NCBI RefSeq assembly: GCF_014805685.1
Contig: NC_060885.1
Span: forward strand, 26,809,632 to 26,873,631
Length of the DNA stretch: 64,000 bases
Origin: Silurus meridionalis
Lineage: Eukaryota; Chordata; Actinopteri; Siluriformes; Siluridae
Reading direction: 5' to 3'
A model generated the notes under the pieces. That model searched no databases. It worked only from the letters and a program-made list of their open reading frames with translations, and was not told the origin of the DNA. Below, in pieces: positions 35,890 through 48,864 of this stretch. The position numbers and the translations under genes are program-made. Position 1 is the stretch's first letter. Every line of letters begins with the position of its first letter.

Positions 35890-38486
35890 ATGAGAAAAAT
35901 ATCAAGGAGGATTTCAGCAGCGACTCTTCTGTTCCTTCTTCTTGTGCTGGATGGAGTTTTTTCTTACAGTAAGTCGCTTTTTTTACACATTTGTATTTGT
36001 ATTGTCACACACATGGATTCGTAGTGAACAAAAGTGTAAAGTAGCGGAATAATGATCTCGAGATGAATGAAGACTCCCAAAGACAGTGAGCCGAAACCTG
36101 AAAACCGAGGCTTATTACGTTTTTACGCGGTGCAGCAGATTCGTTGTGTACGGACTGTTTATGGAGAATGTTTGGTATAAACTGCAGTATTCATCTCTAC
36201 TCGGATGACTGTGTGTGTCAGGGGGTTATTATGGGATTTACAATGATAGTGTAACTTCGCTATTTTCGCTGTCGATACTGTGTAAAACCCCCCGAAAGCT
36301 GCCGGGGGAAGCACGCGCCAAGGAGAAAATCATTCTCTAATAACACTGTACTCTTCTGACTGGTTAGATTAGATTGTTGATTAATTTTCTACACCAGAAA
36401 TGACACAATTAACACAAGTTCTACTGAATTTCAGAGAGCAGCGGCTACTGAAGCCCACCATTTAGTATGAATCACACTGTACACGTGTTCATGAGTCATA
36501 TGCAGATATGCACGTGATCATACGAACACGGAAAATACCGGAAGAACCCCCGTGTCAGATTCAGTGACTCTGGAGCTGTGACACAAACAAAAAGAATCAG
36601 AATCAGAAATAGCTTTATTAACAAGTATGATTACACACACAAGGAATTTGACTTGGTGTCAGGAACTTCCAGTGCAGGAGAAGTACAGACATAATGTAAC
36701 AGAATAGTAAACCAGACAGTTAAATAATGCAATAGATACAGAGTAGAAATGATGTTAAATAAATGTACAGCTGTTTTGTTTTTGTTTTTTACATGTGTTT
36801 AGTTTACAAATAGACTTGAATTTTAGACATTTGGATTCTATGTACAAATGAGTTAGTTACGATGGACAGTGTGTAGTTTTAAATATTTTATTTGTTCATG
36901 CTGATTATAGCCTGTGGTTAAAAAAAAAAGTTTTTGTGCCTGGATGTTCTGGTGGACGGAGCTCTGTAGCACCGACCAGAAGGCAACAGTTCGAACAGAG
37001 AGTGGCTCAGTGTGTAGGGTCCAAGGTGATTTTCTTAGCCCTTTTCTCCACTCTGGATGAGTAAAGATCTTGGAGATTGGGTAGTAGGGCACCAATAATC
37101 TTCTCAGCAGTTCTGACCATCTGCTGTAGCCTCTTGATGTCTGATTTGGTAGCTGAACCAAACCAGACAGTTATAGATCTTCACAGGACAGACTCAATGA
37201 TGGCCGAGTAGAATTGTTTCAGCAGCTCCTGTAGCAGGTTAAATTTCCTCAGTTGGTGAAGGAAGTACAACCTCTGCTGGGCCTTTTTTCGCAATGGAGT
37301 CAATCTTATTGTCCCACTTCAGGTCCTGAGAGATGGTGGTACCCAGAAACTTGTATGACTCCACTGTTGTTACAGTGCTGTTAATGATGGTGAGTGGGGG
37401 GAGTGCTGGGGGATTTCTTCTGAAGTCCACGATCATCTCCACTGTTTTGAACGTGTTGAGCTCCAGGTTGTGGTGGTTGCACCAGACAGCCAGCTCTTTA
37501 ACCTCCTGTCTGTAAGCAGACTCGTCTCCATCCTGGATGAAGCCAGCAACTTTAGTGTTGTCCGCAAACTTCAGGAGCTTGACAGAGGGGTTTTTAGAGG
37601 TGCAGTCATTTGTGTACAGTGAGAAGAGTAGTGGGAGAGAACCAACCCTGAGGAGCACCAGTGCTGATAGTGAGAGACCTGGATGTGAGTTTGCCCAGCC
37701 TCACTGTCTGCTGTTTGTCTGTCAGGAAGTTGGTGATCAACAGACAGATTGGGGTGGGCACGGAAATCTGGGTCAGTTTGGCTGAGAGAAGGTCAGGAAT
37801 GATGGTATTAAAGGCCAAACTTAAGTCTACAAACAAGATCCTTGTAGGTCCCAGGCCTGTCAAGATGTTGTAGTATATAATGCAATCCCATGTTGACTGC
37901 ATCATCCTCAGACCTGTTTGCTCTGTGGGCAAACTGAAGGGGATCCAGCAGAGGTCCAGTGATGTCCTTCAGGTAGGCCAGGACCAGTCTTTCAAATGAC
38001 TTCATGATCACAGACGTTAGAGCAACAGGTCTGTAATCATTAAAACCAGTGTTTTGGGTTTTTTTGGGGACTGTAATTATCGTGCAGTGTTTGAAGCAGT
38101 AGGGAACTACAAACAGCTCCATTGATCTGTTAAAGATCTGAGTGAAGATGGGGGCCAGTTGGTCAGCACAGACTTTTAGGCAGGCAGGTGAAACACCGTC
38201 TGTCTTCTGAAGACTCGTTTCACATCCTCTACACATACCTTAAGTGCAGGTTGAATGGAGAGGGAGGCAGGAACAGATGTTACAGGGGGGATAGGTGAAT
38301 GTGTGAAGTGCAGATCAGAGGGGGTGGTGGGTGGTAGACTGGGCTTTTTAAACCGACAAGTGTTTTCATTGAGCTTTGTCACCATAGTTCTTTATAATAT
38401 ATTCTTTGATGCATGTCATTCATTTGTAGTGTATATTTCTTTAAACATACATATTTGTTTATTCATGATATTTATCCTCTTAAAAT

Positions 38487-38538
<52 letters not shown>

Positions 38539-38791
38539 TGTGTTGTATAAAAACAACTGTGTAAAATTGTAAACACAAGCCTGTTTTCGAACAGAGCTCT
38601 CAATGTAACCGAACAGACCAATCATCTCATATCATCTCATGTAGGTTTACAGATCACATATTTACATTGTGTTGATTGATCTGTTAAAGAACACAGTAAA
38701 CACGTGTGTTGTAGAATTCTTACATCAATATTATTTACAGTATGTCACATTGAGTAAGCATTATGACTTTCAGGTGATTACTCAGCAGATG

Positions 38792-38834
<43 letters not shown>

Positions 38835-40076
38835 TTTTTTGTCTTTGTTCATGTCATAAAATCTACACCAGAAGAAACACTCTTTCTCCAGTTAGATCAC
38901 TGCTCAATGACTGATGAAGAACGTTTTCCCCTCTATTTTTTCTAGCTGAGTTTGAGATCTCCGTACCTACTGGTGTACAGATGGGTGTGTACGGCGAGTC
39001 AGTGGTTCTGCCCTGCACATTCCCAGTGGGCAGCTCGTGGGATGCAGGCAACAGTGTGATCACATGGCAGCGTCACCTAGAGGTGGTCCACAGCTTCTAC
39101 TACAGCCAAGACCAGCCGCAGTACCAGAGCCCGAGATACACCAACCGCACCAGCCTGTTCCACCAGGAGCTGCAGAAGGGGAACGCGTCACTCAGGCTGG
39201 ACCATACCACTCTAGAAGATGCGGGGGAGTACACCTGTTCCATCAGCACTCAGCTGGGCAGCCAAAGGAAGAGCTTCAGGCTCAAAGTAGCAGGTAACAA
39301 TGCAAACATTAATATAAAGCAGAATAAGGGTTAGCTAGTTAGTTCCTTACTGGTAATCATGGTAACCTGTCACTAATCATTTTTTTACCTTTGTCCTCCT
39401 TAGCATTTTACCCAGAGCCTCGACTGCACATCTTCATGCTGAATGATGGCCATGTGGAGGTGCTGATGACGACAGAGGGTGGGTACCCCTCTCCTGCGCT
39501 GCAATGGCTGATGGGAAACGCCAGCGATGTCACCAACAGCACATACACACAGCTGAGACAGGACCAACACACACACCTGTACAGCGTAAACAGTAAACTT
39601 AACCTGACCGCCAGTGTCAACTCCTCCATCATATTCATCATGAAGAACCCAGATCTGGGCCAGGAGATCAGGAGGAACATTGACCTTTTCTCAGGTGGGT
39701 TTCTCAAGTTCAACTGTTCCAGAGAATTTGTAATGCGTACACCACAGTAATTTACCTTTATTACAAATGTTAAACAATGAATATTATAAAAGTAGACAGA
39801 ATTCTAAAATCTTTTTTTTTCTGTCCTACAGAAAACCCAGGATTTGATCAGAGCAATCAGAATGCAGTCATCAGTGGACTTATTGGACTTGTTGTTGCAG
39901 TTCTCATCATCATCATCATCATTTCAGTAATTATTCTTCTACACCGGAGAAGGAAAAAAGAAAACTCCCAAAATAATTTAGAGACCAACACTGGATCATC
40001 TGCTACAAATTCTCAAAGAGGAACAGACAAAGCTGAGTGTGTTACAGAAACCCTGTTGAAGAAAGGTTTCAGATGA
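35890..40076 (+). CDS. B7-family-like immunoglobulin membrane protein, complete (4 exons, 320 aa)
   Basis: Exons 35890-35968, 38946-39293, 39404-39694 and 39832-40076 join in phase 1 throughout, as is usual for Ig-domain genes. Residues 1-26 are a signal peptide. Residues 27-142 form a V-set domain with Cys50 (VVLPCTF), Trp67, the DAGEYTC motif with Cys124, and the stretch [20 protein letters not shown], which closely resembles HHLA2 and CD276. Residues 143-239 resemble a C-type Ig domain ([12 protein letters not shown]) but lack both canonical cysteines. Residues about 252-276 form the membrane segment with six consecutive Ile, followed by RRRKK and a 40-residue tail. Six NxS/T sites are visible. 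It is probably a cell-surface ligand or co-regulator of lymphocytes by family, but the exact orthologue is uncertain. Confidence 0.87.
36593..38390 (-). mobile_element. L2-like LINE in the first intron of the B7-like gene
   Basis: Frames on the - strand, in order from high to low coordinates, read [20 protein letters not shown] (38.0 kb), [20 protein letters not shown] (37.8 kb), [20 protein letters not shown] (37.5 kb, active-site box altered to FADN) and [20 protein letters not shown] (37.3 kb). The 3' tail with AATCAG repeats is at 36593-36660. Several frameshifts inactivate it. It accounts for about 1.8 kb of the 3.0 kb intron. Confidence 0.9.
38489..38535. repeat. (GT)n microsatellite in the B7-like first intron
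   Basis: A pure GT run. A second one lies at 38793-38833, about 110 bases before the V-set exon acceptor. Confidence 0.97.
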
Positions 40077-41370
40077 GATTACATTGATAAATAGAATTTA
40101 TTTAATTTTTCATTACAAGCTGTAATTAAAGATGAACTACACACTAAGGTCTTGTGCTGGTCCACTGGCTCCTCACATTTACTCCTCCCTGAGAGCATCT
40201 ACAAAATAATCAGCGGTGGAATTTTCACAACCTCAAAATGACCTCCTGAACACTACCTGCTATCTGATACCTGCTTTTGTGGTTTCAGAAATATTTTTGG
40301 ACATTGAACAATTTGGGCATTCATGTGTGAATGTATTAATGAAAAACCTTGAAGATGAATTCTCCAGCGTCATGATTACTGTTTCTGCCATAAACTGAAT
40401 GTATGCTGCATTATGGGTTTACTGATGAAAGAATAACTGCAAAAATATATATTGTATATTTACCATAAAATATCTCTGTAAAGATTTGTTATTTATTTAA
40501 TGTAGTTTTTTATTGTTTTGTTTTTTAATCATGCTTATAATTTATAACTAGTCTACCCATTAAAGTGGTCTCTGGTTCTATACATTTTTCTCTCCTTTAT
40601 AACACTCCTTGATAATTCTTATTTTAAGAGTTTCAAGTGGGAAACTGAGCAACTACAAGAAGAAACAGGAATTTATAGCAAACTTATAGAAGCAAATGTA
40701 TTGTAAAACAGGAAAAGCTTAAATCCGCGGACACAGAAATGTTCACACAGACGTTTGTTTGGGTTTCTGTAATAACTGCACTGATTTCTATTAATGTGGT
40801 ACAAGTGGAAGCCTCAATCATTCTGACATTCTCATTATATGTATCTGTAAATGTTTGCACACCAAATTGGAGTAAAAAACTGTTTACTTCAATTCCATTT
40901 TGTTTAAATTAAAATGTTGAATTTTCTTGGTTCTATTGCTTCTTGCTGGATGAGAGGCATGAATAAATGCACTTTAAGTTTTAAAAGGTTTTTAGTCTCT
41001 TTTTTAATTTTTATTACATTTTTTTATTATGCATCAAGTGTTATAAGATTCTTTTAGTTGTATAGAATATGAATATATGAAAACCATTTTTCCTCAAAAT
41101 TTTATTATTTTTCTTTTTTTACAATAGATTTATATTTCTTTCTGAACTGGTTCAGTTTGTTACCTCAAAACTCAAAATCTGTAAAATTTCAGTTTGGAAC
41201 ATTAGTGATTTTAGTGAGTTACTGGGCAATATTATATGAATACTTTTAATTATTATATTATTATAATAATATAAATATTGTCTACAGAATAAAAGCATGA
41301 ATTTACACCAAACATCAATGTATTCAGCTTCTGTAAAAGCACTCTGAGAAACAGTGTCCACATCTTATAT
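40077..41370 (+). other. 3' untranslated and flanking region of the B7-like gene
   Basis: The stretch 40080-40440 is repeated almost unchanged after the second gene copy (47945-48395), so it belongs to the duplicated transcription unit. Candidate poly-A hexamers are ATTAAA at 40559-40564 and AATAAA at 40962-40967. No other feature is seen. Confidence 0.5.
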
Positions 41371-41372
41371 AT

Positions 41373-41428
<56 letters not shown>

Positions 41429-41526
41429 GTATGATTACACACTTCCCATATTAGAGTACACATTACTGGACATTTAACTTACACACTCACATGTTAATGA
41501 CCATAGAGTATTAGTTTCTGACAACT

Positions 41527-41569
<43 letters not shown>

Positions 41570-41887
41570 TTGTGTGTGTTTGAGAGAAAGAGAGATATTG
41601 AACTACTGAGTGTGATGAAGCAGTTTTACTGTCACCCTGTAGTTGATGATTTTCCTCTAACAGCAAATCCCCATGTGTTTAATTCTTCACAGCATTTTTT
41701 TTTAAATAAACACTTTACCACTATAAACACTTTTAGTTTTTCTATTAGTTCTTTCTCTTTAAATTAATAAAACAAAAATATTGGATTCCGAATCTAAAGA
41801 ACAGCTATGTGGTAGAAAATGTTTAAACATCTAAATTTAAACATTTGTTAAAAATCAAGAGGTGTTGTTTATAATGAGGTCCGCATG

Positions 41888-41925
<38 letters not shown>
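41371..41925. repeat. cluster of CA/GT microsatellites
   Basis: CA run at 41375-41427, GT run at 41531-41568 and GT run at 41889-41924. Frames over them are repeat translations. Confidence 0.95.
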
Positions 41926-42274
41926 TCAATGTCAGATACAATATACAATAATACAACAAATATCACTTATAAATGTATACATATACTGTATTGTATTGTA
42001 TTATTTATTTTATCTGAATATTTTCTGGGTCCTGGAACGCGTTATCCGAATTTACATTATTTATTATGGGGAAATTCGCTTGGTTATACGTATGATTTGG
42101 TTTGAATTTACTTATCTGGAACGAATTACATTCGCAAACTGAGGATATGAAACTTGTATGGAAATTTGAATATGACATTAAATGTAAAAAGTGTCTACAA
42201 CCAGTAGAGAGCTTTCGGATTCTGCACTTCAGCTTGTCTTGACCGTAATAACTGTAATAAATGGGCATTCGGTG

Positions 42275-42740
42275 CCACCCAGATGAGGATGGGTTTCCTC
42301 TTAAATCTGGTTTCTCTCAAAGATTCTTCCTTATGCCATCTCAGGGAATTTTTCCTTCATCAAAGTTGCCACTGGCTTCCTCATGAGAATTGAATTGAAT
42401 TACATTGAATTACCGCCTTACTCTGCAAATCGGTGATTAAGACAATAAAAATGTAAATTATATATAAAATATAAAATTGGTGTATTGATTGGTGTAAGAA
42501 ACAGTGTTATTTCTTAAGAAGACCATGGTAAAAAAGACCAGCAGTACACACTTTGAAGGCCCTGGGCAGATTAGATTGACATGGCAGCAGATAGAGTCTG
42601 AAATCTGATTAGACAAAAAATCCTACATCCACATACACGTACTGGAAGCAGTGCAGCCAAAAAAACTCTACGAAATGAAGAGAATAAACTGTTGGGAATA
42701 AATTAATACAATTTCATGGAACAAATATTAGAATTTAGGT
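42275..42740. repeat. dispersed fish repeat followed by a hAT-type fragment
   Basis: The stretch 42275-42410 carries CACCCAGATGAGGATGGGTT and the ATTGAATTGAATT end of the dispersed repeat. The stretch 42557-42740 (AAGGCCCTGGGCAGATTAGA, GGAAGCAGTGCAGCCAA) matches 6665-6855, the right-hand interior of the hAT element at 6.0 kb. Confidence 0.7.
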
Positions 42741-43134
42741 TGGGCACATACAAGATGGATATCATAACTAGTTTTAGGATTAATCAGTGCAGATTATAGT
42801 TTTACTGTATTAATACGTTACACCTTTTAGAAGTTTTAATGTGTCAACTCTCATTCTTTCCTACATATTTTGATATGACTTTAGTGATTTTATGGAATAG
42901 GAGTTGGTATACATATTCAAGGGCGTGCAAGGATGGGTAGTATTTGTGATCGTATGTAGTGGGCCTGTCTGGATCAAAATAAAAAGGTCCGATTTTTTAT
43001 CCCAGTCCAGTCCAGTCTCTAAATCACACAAACACACAATGCAACTCCTTCTGACCTTCTCTATATTTCTCCAACATTCTCCAACATTCTCAAAGCAAAT
43101 AATGCATCTGTGTTGCTCTTCCTCGGCATGAAAC

Positions 43135-44660
43135 CTTACTGCTGCTTACAGTTTGTCACTTCTTCTCTCAGCCTGGCTTCCACTACTCTTTCCTATAACT
43201 TCATGGTGTGACTAATCAACTTAATTCCCCTGTAGTTACTGCAGGTCTGCACATCTCCCTTATTCTTAAAGATCGGTACTGGCACACTCCTTCTCCATTC
43301 CTCAGGCATCCTCTCACCTTCCAGAATCTTGTTAAACAATTTGGTTAAAAACTCAACTGCCATCTCTCCTAAACATCTCCACACTTCTACTGGTATGTCC
43401 TCTGGTCCAACCGACTTTCCACTCTTCATTCTATTAATCGCTGCTCTCACTTCATCCTTACTAATCCTATACACTTCCTGCTTCACCATCTTCACACCAT
43501 CCAACCTTCTCTCTCTCTCATTTTCCTCATTCATCAGCTGCTCAAAATACTCCCTCCACCTTCTCAACACACTCTCCTCACTAGTCAACACATTTCCATC
43601 TCCATCCTTTATTGCTCTAACTTGCAGTACATTCTTCCCAGCTCGGTCCCTCTGTCTGGCCAATCAGCATAAAGCCTTTTCTCCTTCTTTACTGTCCAAC
43701 ATTACATACAGCTTCTTATATGCCTTTTACTTGGCTTTAGCCACCACCCTATTCATCTGCTGCCGCATCTCCTTTCACCTCTTTCTCCTTGTGCTGTACT
43801 GCACTTCCTCATTTCTCCACCATGTCTCTTTGTCTTCCTTTCTATTTTTAGATGTAACACCAAGTACTTTCTAGCTGTCTCCCTTATCACTTCTGCAGTA
43901 GTTGCCCAATCATACAGCACCTCTTCACCACCGCCGAGCCCCTGTCTGACCTCTTCCCTGAATCTCATACTATAGTCTTACTCCTTTAGTTTCCACCATC
44001 TTATTCTTCTTTTATTTTTCACTCTTCTCCTCTTCTTTTTCACCTCCAAAACCATCCTACAGACCACCATCTGATGCTGTCTAGCTACACTGTCCCCTGC
44101 CAACACCTTACAGTCTCCAATCTCCTTCAGGTTGCATCTCCTACATAGAACACAGTCCACCTGTGTGCAGCTCCACTCTTATACGTCACCCTATGATCCT
44201 CCTTCTCATTAAAACAAGTATTTACCACTGCTATTTCCATCCTTTTATCAAAGTCTACCACCATCTGCCCTTCAACATTCCTCTCTTTAAGGCCATACCT
44301 ACCCATCACCCACTCATCACCTCTGTTCCCTTCACCTACATGCCCATTAAAGTCTGCCCCAATTACCAATCGTGCATTCCTAGGTACACCTTCTACCACT
44401 TCATCTAATTTACTCTAGAATTTTTACTTCTCCACCATCTCACAGTTGACTTGTGGAGCATAAGCACAGATGACATTTATCATCACCCCTTCAACTTCCA
44501 GCTTCATGTTCATCACCCTATCAGAAACTCTCTTCACCTCCACTACACTCTTACTGTACTCTTCCTTCAGAATCACCCCTACACCATTTCTCTTTCCATC
44601 CACACCATGATAGAACAGTTTAACCCCAAGTCATGGAAATGCTGTGTTAATTTCATCATC
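43135..44660 (-). mobile_element. RTE-type LINE, endonuclease and reverse-transcriptase N-terminal part
   Basis: On the - strand 44127-44399 encodes LVIGADFNGHVGEGNRGDEW, an APE-type endonuclease block (GADFNGHVG). Then 43193-43663 encodes LARQRDRAGKNVLQVRAIKD-like sequence, RMKSGKSVGPEDIPVEVWRC and NYRGIKLISHTMKL, the fingers region of the reverse transcriptase. It ends before the active-site box, complementary to the fragment at 15.5 kb. Frames are broken between the two parts. Confidence 0.88.
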
Positions 44661-44900
44661 CTGCTCTCGCATGTGTCCTGTAACAGTGAGTGAGTGTTTG
44701 TCTCTTTACACCTCTGTGATTGGGGTCAGGGTTTAACCATTTCACTACTGAACATCATCAGCCTAATCAGTTCATTAAAACCAAAGAAAACAAAAACCTG
44801 TTTAAAACCGATGAGTCCATTTATTCTTAGAGTATGATTCATTCAAACACACACACGCACACTCAAACACACACACACACTTCTATTTTACATAAGACAA
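44634..44900 (+). repeat. tandem gene-cluster duplicon, left border copy A
   Basis: GAAATGCTGTGTTAATTTCA, GATTGGGGTCAGGGTTTAAC and ATCAGCCTAATCAGTTCATT recur at 49826-50080 in the same order, each followed by a CA tract and then by a damaged B7-like gene copy. It marks the start of a duplicated block. Confidence 0.85.
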
Positions 44901-44952
44901 GTCCAAACTCATACTGCAGTACTCATAGAATTGGAGTATATGCTGCAGTATA

Positions 44953-46486
44953 CAGTGGGGCAAAAAAGTATTTAGTCAGCCACCAATTGTGCAAGTTAAA
45001 AAGATGATAGAGGCCTGTAAATTTAATCATAGGTACACTTCAACTATGAGAGACAAAATGAGAAAAAAAATCCAGAAAGACACATAGTCTGATTTTTAAA
45101 GAATTTTTTTGCAAATTATGGTGGAAAATAATTATTTGGTCAATAACAAAAGTTCATCTCAATACTTTGTTATTGCCAGGGTGTGAGCGAAACAGAAGGC
45201 GGAAGCCGGAGTACAGCTCGCTTGGGTTTAAATGACAAGTGTGAGGAAGAGAGATACACACGAGCACACACACACACAAAGATTTTTTATGGGGTTGAGA
45301 TCTGGAGACTGGCTAGGCCACTCCAGGACCTTAAAATGCTCCTTACGAAGCCACTCCTTCGTTGTCTGGGCGGTGTGTTTGGGATCATTGTCATGCTGAA
45401 AGACCCAGCCACATTTCATCTTCAATGCCCTTGCTGATGGAAGGAGGTTTTCACTCAAAATCTCACGATACATGGCCCCATTCATTCTTTCCTTTACATG
45501 GATCAGTCATCCTGGTCCCTTTCAGAAAAACAGCCCCAAAGCATGATGTTTCCTCCCCCATGCTTCACAGTAGGTATGGTGTTCTGTGGATGCAACTCAG
45601 CATTTTTTCTCCTCCAAACACGACAAGTTGCGTTTTTACCAAAAGTTATATTTTGTTTTCATCTGACCATATAAAATTCTCCCAATCCTCTCCTGGATCA
45701 TCTAAATGCTCTCTAGCAAACTTCAGATGGGCCCAGACATGTACTGGCTTACGCAGGGGGACACGTCTGGCACATCAGGATTTGAGTCCATGGCGGCGTA
45801 GTGTGTTACTGATGGTAAACTTTGTTACTTTGGACCCAGCTCTCTGCAGGTCATTTATTTGGTCCCCCCATGTGGTTCTGGGATTTTTGCTCACCATTCT
45901 TGTAATCATTTTGACCCCACGTAGTGAGATCCTGCGTGGAGTCCCAGATCGAGGTAGATTATCAGTGGTCTTGTATGTCTTCCATTTTCTAATAGTTGCT
46001 CCCACAGTTGATTTCTTCACACCAAGCTGCTTACCTATTGCAGATTCAGTCTTCCCAGCCTGGTGCAGGTCTACAATTTTGTTTCTGGTGCCCTTTGACA
46101 GCTCTTTGGTTTTGGCCATAGTGGTGTTTGGAGTCTGACAGTTTGAGGTTGTGGACAGGCTTTTTTTATACTGATAACGAGTTTAAACAGGTGCCATTAT
46201 TACAGGTAACAAGTGGAGGACAGAGGAGCCTCTTTAAGAAGAAGTTACAGGTCTGCGAAAGCCAGAAATCTTGCTTTTTTGTAGGTGACCAAATACTTAT
46301 TTTCCACCATAATTAGCAAATCAATTATTAAAAAATTGGACAATGTGATTTTTCTGGGGTTTTTTTTCTTATTTTGTCTCTCATAGTTGAAGTGTACCTA
46401 TGATGAAAATTACAGGCCTCTCTCATCTTTTTAAGTGGGAGAATTTGCACAATTGGTGGCTGACTATATACTTTTTTGCCCCACTG
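44953..46486 (-). mobile_element. Tc1-like transposon with broken transposase
   Basis: The ends CAGTGGGGCAAAAAAGTATT and the inverse AAGTATATAGTC...AGTGGGG-type right end lie between TA duplications (44951-44952, 46487-46488). The transposase starts at 46119 (-): MAKTKELSKGTRNKIVDLHQ and the linker LPRSGTPRR are intact to 45775. The rest is in several frames with stops, and a CA-rich stretch interrupts it near 45255-45280. [15 protein letters not shown] and [13 protein letters not shown] (Glu changed to Lys at the third catalytic position) lie at 45290-45400. Confidence 0.93.
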
Positions 46487-46779
46487 TATAAAGGTGATGT
46501 TGCATACATTTAAAGAAAGAATTGAAGTTGTGAAGTTTATAATTGTATGACTGCTGTAGACTCTTTAACACCACACAGAATGGAACAATAAGTCTGTCTA
46601 CTTTTTCCTATATATGAACAAACACCCACATATAACCTCACACTCCCTATTTGCTCAGATTAAATTGTGTAAAAGAAAACCCAAAACTGAACTAAAAAAA
46701 AACAGGAAATGAGTCACTGTTCAAGATAGATATATTATTCATGAAAAATGTATTCCTTTTCTCAAATATTTACAGTGTT

Positions 46780-47200
46780 CATAGACAAGTATGTAGTGAA
46801 GAAGGGAAATCCTTTGATAAAGCTTAAGTTGTGCTGTCCTGGAGATAGCTTTATGCATTTCATCTGCCTCATGTTTTGTGGTTATTGGGTTTGAGCATGT
46901 GTGTGATAGAAAAAACTCTGTACAGATTTACTAATCCTAAACAGCCACATAGGCAATATGTATTTACAATTTTACTAAATTTACTATTTCAAGGAAAGTC
47001 AGATCACACAGGTCGGTGTGTATTCGTGTGTGTTCTAGACATTAGAGTTTGTGTCAGCCTTATTTATAGGCTGCACTTGTTGCTGGGATTTTAAGGAATT
47101 TTCTTGTTTTTGTCTGCTTAACTTCTTGTGGAATGTACTGTTTTAGTCTCTGAGGCAGTTTAAGCAGGAGAAATAAAAAAAAAAAACAAGTCTAGTTGTC
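46780..47200 (+). repeat. tandem duplicon, pre-exon segment copy A
   Basis: GAGCATGTGTGTGATAGAAA, TACTAATCCTAAACAGCCAC and TTGTGTCAGCCTTATTTATA recur at 51260-51540 immediately before the next gene copy. Confidence 0.8.
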
Positions 47201-47221
47201 TAACTTTATCTTGAATACAAT

Positions 47222-47949
47222 GGACCAAGACCGGCCGCAGTACCAGAGCCCGAGATACGCCAACCGCACCAGCCTGTTCCACCAGGATCTGCAGAAGGGG
47301 AACGCATCGCTCAGGTTGGACCGTACCACTCTAGAGGATGCGGGGGAAAACACCTGCTCCATCAGCACTCAGCTGGGCAGCCAAAAGAAGAGCTTCAGGC
47401 TCAAAGTAGCAGGTAACAATGCAAACTTTAAAATGAAGCTGCATAAGGGTTAGCTAAGTAGGACCTTACTGGTTACCATGGTAACCGGCCACTAACCATT
47501 TTTCATCTTTGTCCTCCTTTAGCACCCAGATCTGGTCCAGGAGATCAGGAGGAACATTGACCTCTTCTCAGGTGGGTTTCTCAAGTCCACCTGTCCCAGA
47601 GAATTTGTTAAAGCGTACACCACAGTAATTGACCTTTATTACAAATGTTACAAAAATGAATATTATAACAGTAGACAGAATTCTAAAACATTTTTTTTGT
47701 CCTACAGAAAACCCAGGATTTGATCAGAGCAATCAGAATGCAGTCATCAGTGGACTTATTGGACTTGTTGTTGCAGTTCTAATCATCATCATCATTTCAG
47801 TAATTAAAAAGTAATTAAAAAGAAAAAGAAAACTTCCAAAATAATTTAGAGACCAACACTGAATCATCATCTGCTACAAATTCTTAAATAGGAACAGACA
47901 AAGCCGAGTGTGTTACAGAAACCCTGTTGAAGAAAGGTTCCAGATGAGA
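47222..47949 (+). pseudogene. B7-like gene copy 2, truncated and frameshifted
   Basis: The V-set exon begins only at its middle ([17 protein letters not shown]...), ends at 47412 with an intact GTAACA donor, and has lost the first cysteine half. GEYTC has become GENTC. The second Ig exon is reduced to its last 50 bases (47522-47571), now in the wrong frame. The membrane exon from 47709 reads [20 protein letters not shown] and stops after ISVIKK because of a duplicated GTAATTAAAAAG. No signal-peptide exon is found upstream. It is not functional as a protein. Confidence 0.92.
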
Positions 47950-48395
47950 TTACAATAATAAATAGTATTTGTTAGATTTTCATCATGCCCAAACGAAACT
48001 TGTGTGTGTGAACCAGTATGAGAACCATCTTAACACTAACAGTATGTTTTTAAATTTCCTTCACAAGCTGTAATTGAAGATGAACTACACACTAAGGTCT
48101 TGTGCTGGTCCACTGGCTCCTCACATTTACTCCTCCCTGAGAGCATCTACAAAATAATCAGCGGTGGAATTTTCACAACCTCAAAATGACCTCCTGAACA
48201 CTACCTGCTATCTGACACCTGCTTTTGTGGTTTCAGAAATATTTTTGGACATTGAATAATTTGGGCATTTATGTGTGAATGTATTAATGAAAAACCTTGA
48301 AGATGAATTCTCCAGCGTCATGATTACTGTTTCTGCCATAAACTGAATGTATGCTGCATTATGGGTTTACTGATGAAAGAATAACTGCACAATGT
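47950..48395 (+). repeat. 3' flank of gene copy 2 (duplicate of 40080-40440)
   Basis: AGATGAACTACACACTAAGG through TTATGGGTTTACTGATGAAA repeats the 3' region of the complete gene, with an extra 60-base insert near 47985-48050. Confidence 0.85.
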
Positions 48396-48513
<118 letters not shown>

Positions 48514-48602
48514 AAATATTAATATGATGTGAGGTCCAGTTAACAGCTAAAACGTGTAGAAGTAATAACTACTTTTAAGTACATGTCAGAGCCAAGTATA
48601 TA

Positions 48603-48672
<70 letters not shown>

Positions 48673-48864
48673 TTTTATAATTTTTATTTATTTATTTTTT
48701 TTTATTTTAGTTGAGTTAAATGGTTTGGTTGCTTGGTGTCCACGCTAGTGATAGGAATATGGGATCATTTTAGTGATTTGGTTCTTTGAATCTCTTTCAT
48801 CGAATTAACTATTCTCTTTTTTTTTTTGGTCATTTAGTTCATTTTATTCCTTTGTTTAGAAACG

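Noticed and set aside
43329..43874. 181-codon + strand frame rich in Ser/Leu
   Set aside because: It is antisense to the RTE reverse-transcriptase fragment; purine-rich LINE sequence gives such frames on the other strand.
45362..46138. 258-codon + strand frame
   Set aside because: It is antisense to the Tc1 transposase remnant of the 44.95-46.49 kb element.
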